Source of the DNA: Dryocola clanedunensis_A
GTDB taxonomy: Bacteria > Pseudomonadota > Gammaproteobacteria > Enterobacterales > Enterobacteriaceae
NCBI GenBank assembly: GCA_038405435.1
Contig: JBBYHZ010000002.1
Length of the DNA: 64,000 nucleotides
Reading direction: 5' to 3' (one strand)
Each line of letters starts with the position of its first letter. Positions within the stretch are counted from its first letter, which is position 1. The notes under the pieces were generated by a model. That model was not told the origin of the DNA and made no database searches. It worked only from the letters and a program-made list of their open reading frames with translations. Of this stretch, positions 25,183 through 33,215 are shown piece by piece. The position numbers were made by a program, and so were the translations under genes.

Positions 25183-25761
25183 TTAAGCCAGGTTCTTCGC
25201 CACAAACTCCCAGTTCACCAGCGCCCAGAAATGCTCCAGATAGTTTGGACGAGCGTTGCGGTAGTCGATGTAATAAGCGTGTTCCCATACGTCCACGGTC
25301 AGCAGCGGCTTCGCGTCGGTGGTCAGCGGCGTGCCTGCGTTAGACGTTGAGACGATTGCCAGGCTGCCGTCGGCGTTCTTCACCAGCCAGGTCCAGCCCG
25401 CGCCGAAGTTTTTCACCGCCGCGTCCGTAAACTGCTGCTTAAAGTCTGCGAAGCTGCCAAACGCTTTATTAATGGCGTTGAGCAGATCGCCTACTGGTTC
25501 TCCGCCCGCGTTCGGTGCCAGACAGTTCCAGTAAAACGTGTGGTTCCACACCTGGGCGGCGTTGTTAAATACGCCACCTTCGGAAGAACGAACGATCTCT
25601 TCGAGTGATTTACCTTCAAACGCCGTGCCCTTCACCAGGTTGTTCAGGTTAGTGACGTAGGTTTGATGGTGTTTGCCGTAGTGGTATTCCAGGGTTTCGG
25701 CTGAGATATGCGGTGCCAGGGCATCCTTCGCATAGGGTAATGCAGGTAGTTCGAACGACAT
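25183..25761 (-). CDS. sodB: Iron superoxide dismutase
   Basis: 192 residues, full length. Converts superoxide to oxygen and peroxide in the cytoplasm. Metal ligands are visible: His in HYGKHHQTYV near residue 27, His in NHTFYWNCL near 74, and Asp/His in VDVWEHAYYIDYRNARPNY near 157-161. The Ala-Gln pattern around AAQVWNHTFYW fits the iron rather than the manganese form. In E. coli ydhP lies between sodB and ynhF; here the gap is only 109 bases, so ydhP is absent. Start ATG 25761. Confidence 0.96.
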   Translation of the reverse strand: MSFELPALPYAKDALAPHISAETLEYHYGKHHQTYVTNLNNLVKGTAFEGKSLEEIVRSSEGGVFNNAAQVWNHTFYWNCLAPNAGGEPVGDLLNAINKAFGSFADFKQQFTDAAVKNFGAGWTWLVKNADGSLAIVSTSNAGTPLTTDAKPLLTVDVWEHAYYIDYRNARPNYLEHFWALVNWEFVAKNLA

Positions 25762-25882
25762 TGCTTAACTCCTTATTATTGTTGACGCTAAATAACCACG
25801 TTTAGTGTGGGTTTAGGGTAACAAATTGAAAGGATGAGCAAAAGGGGGATGTCACCCTCTCCGCTAAGAGAAGGTGACAGGT

Positions 25883-26713
25883 TTAACGAATGGTTTTCGG
25901 GGTCATCACGCGGCGCGCGCCAACGTAGTGACGCTGCCAGTAATCTTCGCTCAGCGAAGTGATCTGGATGTCCCGCCCGGTGCGGGGAGACTGAATAAAC
26001 TTGCCGTTGCCGACGTAAACCCCAACGTGGTCCGCCGTGCCGCGTCCACGGGTGCGGAAGAAGACCAGGTCGCCGCTTTGCAGCTCGCCGCGGTCAACCG
26101 AAGCGGCATCACGCAGGTGATACATCTCGTTGGCCGTACGGGGGATGCGGAACTTGACCAAATCTTTATAAGCGTAATAAACCAGACCGCTGCAGTCGAA
26201 GCCGGTACGGGGAGAAGTGCCACCCCAACGGTACGGTTTGCCAATCTGCTTCATCAATTTGTTCATCGCTGTTTTCTGCGCTTTTTGCACGCGAACCTTA
26301 TGGGCCTGGGCAATGGTCAGATTGCTGTCAGTTTTTACCGTGGTGCATTTTGCCTTATGGCCCTTGCGTGCTTTCGTGCAGTGCTGGGTGGCGGCAAGCG
26401 ATTGGGTTTTGATAGCCGGAGCGGTTTTTTTAAGCGATTTTTTGCTGCTGGATTTTGCGAGGGTTTTACTTTTACTTTTTACGTCTGTCTTTTTCTTTTT
26501 CACTGCGGCAACTGATTTGCTGCTGGACTTCTTCGTGGTGGAGCTCGCTTTTACGTTACTCTTGCTGGTTTTCTTTTTCGCCGTGCTCTTTGTCGCATGT
26601 GTTTTTTGAGCAGAGGCAGTGGACGCATGCTCTGAAGCGTGCGTCAATGGGGTCAACGGCAAGGTAAATAGCAGAGCACAGAGCGTGATAGATCTTTTTG
26701 TTATCCGCGCCAC
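25883..26713 (-). CDS. mepH: Murein DD-endopeptidase (NlpC/P60)
   Basis: 276 residues. Signal peptide (residues 1-26, ITLCALLFTLPLTPLTHA), then a long Lys/Ser/Thr-rich low-complexity linker (about 30-110), then an NlpC/P60 domain. The catalytic Cys is in GFDCSGLVYYAY, followed by GDLVFFRTRGRGTADHVGVY, which carries the His. Periplasmic; it cleaves D-Ala-mDAP cross-links during wall growth (E. coli MepH, formerly YdhO). The linker composition makes several spurious frames on the other strand. Next to sodB, as in E. coli. Confidence 0.93.
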   Translation of the reverse strand: MARITKRSITLCALLFTLPLTPLTHASEHASTASAQKTHATKSTAKKKTSKSNVKASSTTKKSSSKSVAAVKKKKTDVKSKSKTLAKSSSKKSLKKTAPAIKTQSLAATQHCTKARKGHKAKCTTVKTDSNLTIAQAHKVRVQKAQKTAMNKLMKQIGKPYRWGGTSPRTGFDCSGLVYYAYKDLVKFRIPRTANEMYHLRDAASVDRGELQSGDLVFFRTRGRGTADHVGVYVGNGKFIQSPRTGRDIQITSLSEDYWQRHYVGARRVMTPKTIR

Positions 26714-27071
26714 TCAACAATCCCCTGATTATGCGGACACGACGAATACCATCATGCCCACGTATGATTTTAGAAACCTGCCGATTCTAATCGATAAGAC
26801 GCCAGAAAGTTAACAGTCTTTTCCCCCGGGAAGGGCATTTCGTTACCGGTCGCAAAAAAATTAACCGATTATGCACTCATTAAGCAATTTATTGATCGAG
26901 ATTGGGGTATTTTGCCGATTGGCGCTATTCGGAAAAGTGTTATTCTTAATCCATGTTTGGCGCTCGTCGCGCGCCGGGGAATAACCTTATGCAATTTGGT
27001 GTTTTCGGGCGGGGGCGCTACTCGTTACAATGGCAGACTACTGCCGTAAAAAGGTTTGAGGAAGCAAGACA
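26714..27071. other. mepH-grxD divergent intergenic region
   Basis: 358 bases without a supported ORF. It should carry both promoters. TATTCT at 26941-26946 is a possible -10 for grxD, but no good -35 sits at the right distance. Nothing else stands out. Confidence 0.4.
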
Positions 27072-27416
27072 ATGAGCACAATCGAAAAAATCCAACGCCA
27101 GATCGCTGAGAACCCAATTCTTCTGTATATGAAAGGTTCCCCGAAGCTGCCAAGCTGCGGTTTCTCCGCCCAGGCCGTGCAGGCGCTTTCCGCCTGCGGC
27201 GAGCGCTTCGCCTATGTGGATATTCTGCAGAACCCGGACATCCGCGCAGAGCTGCCAAAATACGCTAACTGGCCAACCTTCCCGCAGCTGTGGGTTGACG
27301 GCGAGCTGGTCGGCGGCTGTGACATCATCATCGAGATGTACCAGCGTGGCGAACTGCAGCCGCTGATCAAAGAGACTGCGGAAAAGCATAAGTCAGAAGA
27401 GCCAGACGCGGAATAA
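27072..27416 (+). CDS. grxD: Monothiol glutaredoxin, Fe-S carrier
   Basis: 114 residues. The CGFS active site is in KLPSCGFSAQAVQALSACG near residue 30; the glutathione-binding WPTFPQLWVDGELVGGCDI follows near residue 70. CGFS glutaredoxins hold a bridging 2Fe-2S cluster with glutathione and partner with BolA-type proteins in Fe-S delivery. The start ATG 27072 has GAGGAAG upstream. An intrinsic terminator follows. Confidence 0.96.
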   Translation: MSTIEKIQRQIAENPILLYMKGSPKLPSCGFSAQAVQALSACGERFAYVDILQNPDIRAELPKYANWPTFPQLWVDGELVGGCDIIIEMYQRGELQPLIKETAEKHKSEEPDAE

Positions 27417-27435
27417 TCCTCCCCGGCTGTACAAG

Positions 27436-27464
27436 AACCCGCCACTTATCCGGCGGGTTTTTTT
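27436..27464 (+). terminator. Rho-independent terminator of grxD
   Basis: CCCGCC (27438-27443), eight-base loop, GGCGGG (27452-27457) and seven T; AA/TT extend the stem. It lies 20 bases past the grxD stop. Confidence 0.92.
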
Positions 27465-27546
27465 ATGCCGTGTTTCTCGCACCTTGCCACTCCCGTCCTC
27501 AGGTGTTAAAAGGTGCCCCCTTGAATGAAAGAGACAGGAGAGGGAC

Positions 27547-28959
27547 GTGAAAGACACGTCAACAACATCAGGGCGGATGGGTCAGGATGTTACGCACGAA
27601 GATGAGCCGGTGCTTAAGCGCGGCCTGCAGAACCGCCATATTCAGCTAATCGCCCTCGGGGGCGCCATCGGCACCGGCCTGTTCCTGGGGATTGGGCCTG
27701 CTATTCAGTTGGCAGGGCCTGCCGTGCTGCTGGGCTACGGGGTGGCGGGGATTATCGCCTTTCTGATCATGCGCCAGCTTGGCGAAATGGTCGTTGAAGA
27801 GCCTGTGTCCGGTTCGTTTTCCCATTTTGCCTATAAATACTGGGGGCCGTTCGCAGGCTTTCTCTCGGGCTGGAACTATTGGGTGATGTTCGTGCTGGTG
27901 GGCATGGCGGAGCTCACCGCCGCCGGTATCTACATGCAGTACTGGTTTCCGGACGTGCCGACGTGGATTTGGGTGGCGGCGTTCTTTGTCATCATCAACG
28001 CGGTCAACCTGGTCAACGTGAAGCTGTACGGCGAAATGGAGTTCTGGTTTGCGCTCATCAAGGTGCTGGCGATAGTCGGGATGATCGGCTTCGGCATCTG
28101 GCTGCTTGCTTCGGGCCACGGCGGCGAAAAGGCGACAATCGCTAACCTCTGGCAGCACGGCGGCTTCATGGCGACCGGCTGGCACGGGCTTATCCTGTCG
28201 CTGGCGGTAATTATGTTCTCCTTCGGCGGGCTTGAGCTGATTGGCATCACCGCCGCAGAGGCGCAAAATCCGCAAACGACGATCCCGAAGGCCATTAATC
28301 AGGTGGTCTACCGTATTCTGCTGTTTTACATCGGCTCGCTGGTGGTGCTGCTGTCGCTCTATCCGTGGCTGGACATAAAGTCCAGCAGCAGCCCGTTCGT
28401 GATGATTTTCCACGAGCTGGACAGCAACATCGTGGCGTCGTCGCTGAACTTCGTCATTCTGGTTGCCTCGCTTTCGGTCTATAACAGCGGCGTCTACTCC
28501 AACAGCCGCATGCTGTTCGGCCTTTCGCTCCAGCGCAACGCGCCCGCCTTCCTGGCGAAGGTCAACCGCGGCGGCGTACCGGTTAATTCGCTGATGCTCT
28601 CCGGGGCGATAACCTCGCTGGTGGTGGTGCTGAACTACGTGCTGCCTCACGATGCGTTTGGCCTGCTGATGGCGCTGGTGGTAGCCACATTATTGCTCAA
28701 CTGGATCATGATTTCGCTGGCCCACCTGAAGTTCCGCTGCGCCATGCGCCGTAAGGGACGGGAGACACGCTTCAGGGCGCTTCTTTATCCGTTCGGCAAC
28801 TATCTGTGCATCGCCTTTATGATGATGATCCTGGCGCTGATGTGTACCATTGACGACATGCGGCTTTCGGCCATGCTGTTGCCGGTGTGGATTGTCTTCC
28901 TGTTTGGCGCGTTTAAGCTTTCCCGCCGCAGGCAGGTTAAGTGGGTTCAGGGACATTAA
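27547..28959 (+). CDS. pheP: Phenylalanine-type amino acid permease (APC family)
   Basis: 470 residues with a GTG start after AGGAG. Twelve-segment inner-membrane proton symporter. The amino acid permease signature region NRHIQLIALGGAIGTGLFLG is near residue 32. Stretches such as MVVEEPVSGSFSHFAYKYWG and LGLSLQRN-type loops track E. coli PheP nearly residue for residue as I recall it, so phenylalanine is the likely substrate; AroP-type aromatic transport is the alternative. In E. coli this place (grxD-rnt) is held by lhr, so this is a locus replacement. The DMT gene follows after 16 bases. Confidence 0.85.
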   Translation: MKDTSTTSGRMGQDVTHEDEPVLKRGLQNRHIQLIALGGAIGTGLFLGIGPAIQLAGPAVLLGYGVAGIIAFLIMRQLGEMVVEEPVSGSFSHFAYKYWGPFAGFLSGWNYWVMFVLVGMAELTAAGIYMQYWFPDVPTWIWVAAFFVIINAVNLVNVKLYGEMEFWFALIKVLAIVGMIGFGIWLLASGHGGEKATIANLWQHGGFMATGWHGLILSLAVIMFSFGGLELIGITAAEAQNPQTTIPKAINQVVYRILLFYIGSLVVLLSLYPWLDIKSSSSPFVMIFHELDSNIVASSLNFVILVASLSVYNSGVYSNSRMLFGLSLQRNAPAFLAKVNRGGVPVNSLMLSGAITSLVVVLNYVLPHDAFGLLMALVVATLLLNWIMISLAHLKFRCAMRRKGRETRFRALLYPFGNYLCIAFMMMILALMCTIDDMRLSAMLLPVWIVFLFGAFKLSRRRQVKWVQGH

Positions 28960-28975
28960 TTAAAGGGCAGGGGAA

Positions 28976-29875
28976 ATGAGCGTTAGTCGGAAAGGGATGC
29001 TGTACGTGCTGTTTGCTGCCGTGCTGTGGGGCAGCTCCGGGGTTTGCGCCCAGTTCATGATGGAGCGAAGTCATATCTCGTCGGAATCGCTGACCATGCT
29101 GCGTCTGCTGTTTTCCGGTTTAATCCTTCTGACGCTGTCGTTTATGCACGGGGACAAGATCTTCGCGGTGTTTAAGCACCGTCAGGATCTTATCTCGCTG
29201 CTGATTTTTACGGTATTCGGCGCGCTGATAGTCCAGCTTACGTTTCTGGTGACGATCGAGAAGTCTAACGCGGCCACTGCCACCGTCCTGCAGTTTCTCT
29301 CGCCGACGATAATCGTGGCCTGGTTTGCGCTGGTGAAGAAAAAACGCTCCGGCAAGCTGGTATTTGCTGCTATCGGCACGTCGCTGGTGGGGACGTTCTT
29401 ACTGGTGACGCACGGCGACCCAACGTCGCTGACTATTTCTACGGCCGCGCTGTTCTGGGGCATCGCCTCGGCGTTCTCTGCCGCTTTCTATACAACTTAT
29501 CCCTCAGCGCTGATAGCGCGCTACGGCACTTTGCCGGTAGTGGGCTGGAGTATGCTGCTTGGCGGGATCGCGCTGCTGCCGTTTTACGCCAGCCAGATCG
29601 GCAGCTTCAACGCCAGCGGCGGCGTGCTGCTTGCCTTCTTCTATCTGGTGGTGGTGGGGACGGCGATTACCTTCAGCCTGTACCTGACCGGCGCGCAGAT
29701 GATTGGCGGGCCAAAGGCCAGCATTCTGAGCTGCGCGGAGCCGCTGAGCAGCGCATTTTTATCGGTGCTGCTGCTGGGGGTGTCGTTCGCGGTGCCGGAC
29801 TGGATTGGCTCGCTGCTGATTATCTCTTCGGTGCTGCTGATTTCGCTGGATACGCGCGGGAAACTTCACGGCTGA
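28976..29875 (+). CDS. EamA/DMT-family transporter
   Basis: 299 residues. About ten membrane segments in two EamA repeats, the first starting MLYVLFAAVLWGSSGVCAQF and the second near AALFWGIASAFSAAFYTTYP, ending LDTRGKLHG. Probable inner-membrane exporter of amino acids or metabolites; it resembles E. coli YicL but I do not assign a symbol. It begins 16 bases after pheP and is probably co-transcribed, though no shared substrate can be shown. A REP pair follows. Confidence 0.85.
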   Translation: MSVSRKGMLYVLFAAVLWGSSGVCAQFMMERSHISSESLTMLRLLFSGLILLTLSFMHGDKIFAVFKHRQDLISLLIFTVFGALIVQLTFLVTIEKSNAATATVLQFLSPTIIVAWFALVKKKRSGKLVFAAIGTSLVGTFLLVTHGDPTSLTISTAALFWGIASAFSAAFYTTYPSALIARYGTLPVVGWSMLLGGIALLPFYASQIGSFNASGGVLLAFFYLVVVGTAITFSLYLTGAQMIGGPKASILSCAEPLSSAFLSVLLLGVSFAVPDWIGSLLIISSVLLISLDTRGKLHG

Positions 29876-29882
29876 GGATATT

Positions 29883-29958
29883 GTCGGATGGCGCATTCGC
29901 TTATCCGACCTACGTATTCACTGATTTGTAAGGTGGATAAGCGAAGTCGTCATCCACC
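29883..29958. repeat. REP/BIME pair
   Basis: First unit GTCGGAT...ATCCGAC (29883-29909) followed by CTACG. A second, opposed imperfect unit, GGTGGAT...ATCCACC (29932-29958), contains AAGCGAAGTCGTC. They lie between two convergent genes, the typical BIME position, and may serve as a 3'-end stabiliser. Confidence 0.75.
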
Positions 29959-29968
29959 ATTTCTGCTA

Positions 29969-30628
29969 TTAAGCCTCAGGCGCTTCCTGCTCGGGCAGCG
30001 GCAGCGGCCAGCCGCCTAAACGCTTCCAGCGGTTCACAATCTCACAGAACAGCAGGGCGGTCTGCTCGGTGTCATAGAGCGCCGAGTGTGCCTGGCTGCT
30101 GTCGAACGGCATACCTGCCGCGATACACGCTTTTGCCAGCACGGTCTGACCGAGAGCCAGGCCGCTCAACGCTGCGGTATCAAAGGTCACGAACGGATGG
30201 AACGGGTTACGCTTAAGCGACGCGCGCTCTGCTGCTGCCATTGTGAAGCTGTGGTCGAAGGTCGCGTTGTGCGCCACCATAATTGCCCGGTTACAGCCGC
30301 TGTCTTTGATGCCTTTGCGGATCATTTTGAAAATGGCGTGCAGCGCTTCATATTCGCTGACGGCTCCACGCAGTGGGTTATGCGGGTCGATACCGTTGAA
30401 GGCCAGCGCTTCAGGCTGGAGGATAGATCCCTCAAAAGGCTCAACGTGGAAATGCAGAGTTTCGTCAGGCATTAACCAGCCGTTCTCATCCATCTTCAGG
30501 GTAATGGCAGCAATCTCCAGCAGGGCATCGGTTTTGGCGTTAAACCCGGCGGTTTCAACGTCGATGACGACTGGATAAAAGCCACGAAAACGGTCGCACA
30601 GGCCATGCAGTTGCGTGTTGTCAGACAT
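29969..30628 (-). CDS. rnt: Ribonuclease T
   Basis: 219 residues. DEDDh-type 3'-5' exonuclease that trims the CCA end of tRNA and the 3' ends of small stable RNAs; homodimer in the cytoplasm. Exo I has YPVVIDVETAGFNAKTDALL with catalytic Asp/Glu near residue 23; Exo II has MVAHNATFDHSFTMAAAERA near 118; Exo III has HSALYDTEQTALLF with His/Asp near 181-186. Slightly longer than the E. coli enzyme (215). Convergent with the DMT gene, upstream of the gloA region. Confidence 0.96.
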   Translation of the reverse strand: MSDNTQLHGLCDRFRGFYPVVIDVETAGFNAKTDALLEIAAITLKMDENGWLMPDETLHFHVEPFEGSILQPEALAFNGIDPHNPLRGAVSEYEALHAIFKMIRKGIKDSGCNRAIMVAHNATFDHSFTMAAAERASLKRNPFHPFVTFDTAALSGLALGQTVLAKACIAAGMPFDSSQAHSALYDTEQTALLFCEIVNRWKRLGGWPLPLPEQEAPEA

Positions 30629-30724
30629 CAGGATCTCTTAATACGGGGAAAATGCAGCGCGCATTATGGCAAATTTTGCGGAGTGTTGCAGTAACGGGTG
30701 CAGGGAGCACCCGTTAACAGGAGA

Positions 30725-31132
30725 TTAGTTGCCCAGACCCTTACCGGCGTCTTTGCTTTCGATAAGCTCGATTTTGTAACCGTCCGGATCTTCGACGAAA
30801 GCGATCACGGTGCTGCCACCTTTAACAGGACCAGCCTCGCGCGTCACGTTACCGCCGTTATTGCGGATACGCTCGCAGGCTTCGGCTGCGTTATCTACGC
30901 TCAGCGCGATGTGGCCGTAGGCGTTGCCGAGATCGTAGCTGTCCACGCCCCAGTTGTAGGTCAGTTCGATAACCGCCTCTTCGGTCTCCGGGCCGTAGCC
31001 CACGAAGGCCAGAGAGTATTTGTATTCGGTGTTTTCGCTGGTGCGCAGCAGGGTCATGCCCAGCACGTTAGTGTAAAATTCGATGGAGCGTTGCAGGTCG
31101 CCAACACGCAGCATGGTGTGAAGTAAGCGCAT
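30725..31132 (-). CDS. gloA: Glyoxalase I (lactoylglutathione lyase)
   Basis: 135 residues. Isomerises the methylglyoxal-glutathione hemithioacetal to S-lactoylglutathione; Ni-dependent homodimer. Metal ligands can be read: His5 (MRLLHTML), Glu56 (EAVIELTYNWG), His74 (NAYGHIALSV) and Glu122 (DGYKIELIES). In E. coli gloA follows nemA in one operon; here 259 bases full of inverted repeats separate the two, so co-transcription is less certain. Confidence 0.96.
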   Translation of the reverse strand: MRLLHTMLRVGDLQRSIEFYTNVLGMTLLRTSENTEYKYSLAFVGYGPETEEAVIELTYNWGVDSYDLGNAYGHIALSVDNAAEACERIRNNGGNVTREAGPVKGGSTVIAFVEDPDGYKIELIESKDAGKGLGN

Positions 31133-31192
31133 AAAATCCTCTTAGAATTAAACGTTTAACATCCGAAAACGTTTTGAATGTGCGGTAAGTAT

Positions 31193-31373
31193 AGCGGCGT
31201 TTGCGCGCCGCTCAGACTGAAAACAAACTTAATGATTTCCAGTTTCTGTCAGATACCATTAAACAGATAAACAGGAAAATCAATTTATTGATTTTCGACA
31301 CCTTCCTGCAAAGAAGGAAAAACCACGCTTTTTCCTTCTTTGCCAGCATTTAAAGCGGCGTTTGCGCGCCGCT
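31193..31373. repeat. Composite repeat cluster between nemA and gloA
   Basis: The 20-base palindromic unit AGCGGCGTTTGCGCGCCGCT occurs twice in the same orientation (31193-31212 and 31354-31373). Between the copies lie GAAAATCAAT-TT-ATTGATTTTC (31275-31296, perfect ten-base arms) and a perfect 15-base-pair hairpin with a six-base loop (31308-31343, arm GCAAAGAAGGAAAAA). No ORF is supported. It could be a small mobile repeat element or a set of RNA-processing structures in the nemA-gloA transcript. Confidence 0.7.
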
Positions 31374-31391
31374 ATCAATCACCTACTAATC

Positions 31392-32489
31392 TTATAGCGT
31401 AGGGTAATCGGTGTAGCCTTCCGCGCCGCCGCCGTAGAAGGATTCAGGGCGCTGCTCGTTGAGTTCGGCGTTGCGGTGCAGACGCTCGACCAGGTCCGGG
31501 TTGGCAATGTAATCGCGGCCAAACGCAACGGCGTCGATTAATCCTTTCTCAATCAGGGATTCTGCTTTTTCCGGAGTGTAAGCCCCGGCGCCGATGATCA
31601 CGCCGCTGAAGCGGTCGCGCACTTTCTGACGGAATTCGTCGCTGTAAGGTGCGCCGCCCGCCCAGTCCGGCTCGGACATGTGCAGATAGGCGATGCCGCG
31701 TTTGTTCAGCTCTTCAATCAGGTACAGCGCGTCCGCCTCTTCGTCCGGACCGTTATCAACGTTCTGGAACGAGCCAATAGGTGATACGCGGATGCCAATG
31801 CGATCAGCGCTCCACTCTTTGCTTACCGCATCCACAACTTCCAGCACCAGACGGGCGCGGTTTTCGCGGCTGCCGCCGTAGGCGTCGGTACGGTGGTTGG
31901 AGGACGGGGAAAGGAACTGGTGCAGCAGATAACCGTGCGCGGAGTGCAGCTCAACCAGGTCAAAACCTGCGTCGCGGGCGTTGCCCACGGCCTGACGGAA
32001 ATCGTTCACGATGCCCGGGATTTCTTCGAGTTCCAGCGCGCGCGGCATGGAGGTATCGACGCGGATCGCTTTGCCATTTTCATCACGCAGCGAGGTGCGC
32101 GTTCCGGCAGAAAGGGCTGAAGGCGCGACAGGAGCCTGCTGGTCCGGCTGGATGCTGGAGTGGGAGATGCGCCCGGTGTGCCACAGCTGCACGGCAATAC
32201 GGCCTTTTTCAGCGTGAACGCCCGCGGTGATTTTTTTCCACGCTTCGATTTGCTCTTCGCTGTGCAGGCCGGGGGCGCCTTCGTAGCCTTTAGCCTGAGC
32301 GGAAATCTGCGTCGCTTCGGTGATGATCAGGCCGGAGCTTGCGCGCTGGCGGTAGTATTCACCCATCAGCGGAGTAGGGATGTCTCCCGGCACGATGCTG
32401 CGCAGGCGCGTCAGCGGAGCCATGAAAATGCGGTTTGGAGCGGTAACGGGACCCACCTTCAGTGGGGTAAACAATTTATCTGCTGACAT
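31392..32489 (-). CDS. nemA: N-ethylmaleimide reductase (Old Yellow Enzyme)
   Basis: 365 residues, full length. FMN-dependent NADPH reductase of alpha,beta-unsaturated carbonyls, nitrate esters and other electrophiles; cytoplasmic. Signatures: KVGPVTAPNRIFMAPLTRLR near residue 10 (flavin site), ELHSAHGYLLHQFLSPSSN near 180 with the substrate His pair nearby, and FGRDYIANPDLVERL near 325. Its promoter region carries a NemR box (32505-32519) and is preceded by a terminator that ends nemR, so it has its own regulated promoter. Confidence 0.95.
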   Translation of the reverse strand: MSADKLFTPLKVGPVTAPNRIFMAPLTRLRSIVPGDIPTPLMGEYYRQRASSGLIITEATQISAQAKGYEGAPGLHSEEQIEAWKKITAGVHAEKGRIAVQLWHTGRISHSSIQPDQQAPVAPSALSAGTRTSLRDENGKAIRVDTSMPRALELEEIPGIVNDFRQAVGNARDAGFDLVELHSAHGYLLHQFLSPSSNHRTDAYGGSRENRARLVLEVVDAVSKEWSADRIGIRVSPIGSFQNVDNGPDEEADALYLIEELNKRGIAYLHMSEPDWAGGAPYSDEFRQKVRDRFSGVIIGAGAYTPEKAESLIEKGLIDAVAFGRDYIANPDLVERLHRNAELNEQRPESFYGGGAEGYTDYPTL

Positions 32490-32504
32490 AGTTAATCCTT
32501 AGAA

Positions 32505-32519
32505 TAGACCGGTCGTCTA
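32505..32519. promoter_or_regulatory. NemR box upstream of nemA
   Basis: TAGACCGGTCGTCTA, one base shorter than the 16-base box at 33159-33174 before nemR. It overlaps a possible -10 (TATTCT on the minus strand, 32506-32501) 12-17 bases upstream of the nemA ATG, so NemR bound here should block transcription. Confidence 0.75.
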
Positions 32520-32530
32520 GTAATGAAATA

Positions 32531-32559
32531 AATAAAAAAGCCCGTCAGGAGACGGGCTC
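32531..32559 (-). terminator. Rho-independent terminator overlapping the nemR stop
   Basis: On the minus strand AGCCCGTC-TCCT-GACGGGCT followed by TTTTTTATTT. The left arm uses the last nemR codons (GAG CCC GTC) and the loop contains the TGA stop, so nemR coding sequence doubles as terminator. Confidence 0.88.
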
Positions 32560-33144
32560 CGCAATTAAGCGATCCACATAAACGAACGCGCTTTCCAGCG
32601 GCATTGCGCTGCGTGAAATCTTCGCCTGCAGGCTGGCGCCCAGCCACAGGGCATAAATCGTTTGTGCCAGATCCATCGCGCTGCCGTTAATCAGCAGGCT
32701 TTTTTCTGACTGGCCTTTCTCCAGCGCGTTTGCCAGCTGGGCGATAATCTGCGCGGCGCCTTTATCGAGCGCCCCGCGCATATCTTCCGAAAGGTCGCAG
32801 ACTTCCGCCGAGAGCTTCACCGTCAGGCAGCTGATAAGGCGGCTGTGCTGGCTGAAATAAGTCAGGGATTCCTGATACCAGCCGAGCAGTTTTTCACGAT
32901 AGTTTCCGGCACCCTGACAGAAATGCTGCTGCAGCCGCTGGTTGTAGGCTTCGTAATAGCGCTCGAGCATCACCACGCCAAACGCCTCTTTTGAGCGGAA
33001 GTAGTGATAGAAAGAGCCTTTCGGCACGTCAGCGGTGCGTAACAGTTCGCTTAATCCCATGCCGGTGAAGCCGCGCTGCAGGCAAAGCTGCTCGCCGGTG
33101 GCAAGAAGATGTTCACGAGTATCATGTGCAGGGTTTCTGTTCAT
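32545..33144 (-). CDS. nemR: TetR-family redox/electrophile-sensing repressor
   Basis: 199 residues. Represses nemA and itself until its reactive cysteine meets hypochlorite, methylglyoxal or quinones. The helix-turn-helix lies in residues about 10-55 (GFTGMGLSELLRTADVPKGS, then FYHYFRSKE). The sensing Cys corresponds to E. coli Cys106 in SCLTVKLSAEVCDLSEDMRG; a second Cys follows ten residues later. Its own NemR box lies 15 bases upstream of the start. The gene ends in an intrinsic terminator that overlaps its stop codon. Confidence 0.94.
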   Translation of the reverse strand: MNRNPAHDTREHLLATGEQLCLQRGFTGMGLSELLRTADVPKGSFYHYFRSKEAFGVVMLERYYEAYNQRLQQHFCQGAGNYREKLLGWYQESLTYFSQHSRLISCLTVKLSAEVCDLSEDMRGALDKGAAQIIAQLANALEKGQSEKSLLINGSAMDLAQTIYALWLGASLQAKISRSAMPLESAFVYVDRLIAEPVS

Positions 33145-33158
33145 GGGGCTTACTGTAA

Positions 33159-33174
33159 TAGACCGGTCAGTCTA
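33159..33174. promoter_or_regulatory. NemR box upstream of nemR
   Basis: TAGACCGGTCAGTCTA, a near-perfect 16-base palindrome 15 bases before the nemR start; the same core GACCGGTC occurs in the box before nemA. Confidence 0.82.
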
Positions 33175-33182
33175 GCGCAAGC

Positions 33183-33212
33183 GCCGGGCGGATTTTTTTC
33201 TGACCGCCCGGC
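33183..33212. terminator. Hairpin after eptA
   Basis: Nine-base-pair stem GCCGGGCGG (33183-33191) with CCGCCCGGC (33204-33212), just past the eptA stop, enclosing a T-rich 12-base loop. An alternative stem, CTGACCG/CGGTCAG, overlaps it. There is no clear U run, so termination strength is uncertain. Confidence 0.5.
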
Positions 33213-33215
33213 CGG

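Noticed and set aside
27646..28650. 334-codon minus-strand frame opposite pheP
   Set aside because: Composition is His/Arg/Gln-rich nonsense typical of antisense to a hydrophobic membrane protein.
31193..31373. CRISPR array
   Set aside because: Only two copies of the palindromic unit, 141 bases apart, with no further repeats or cas genes.
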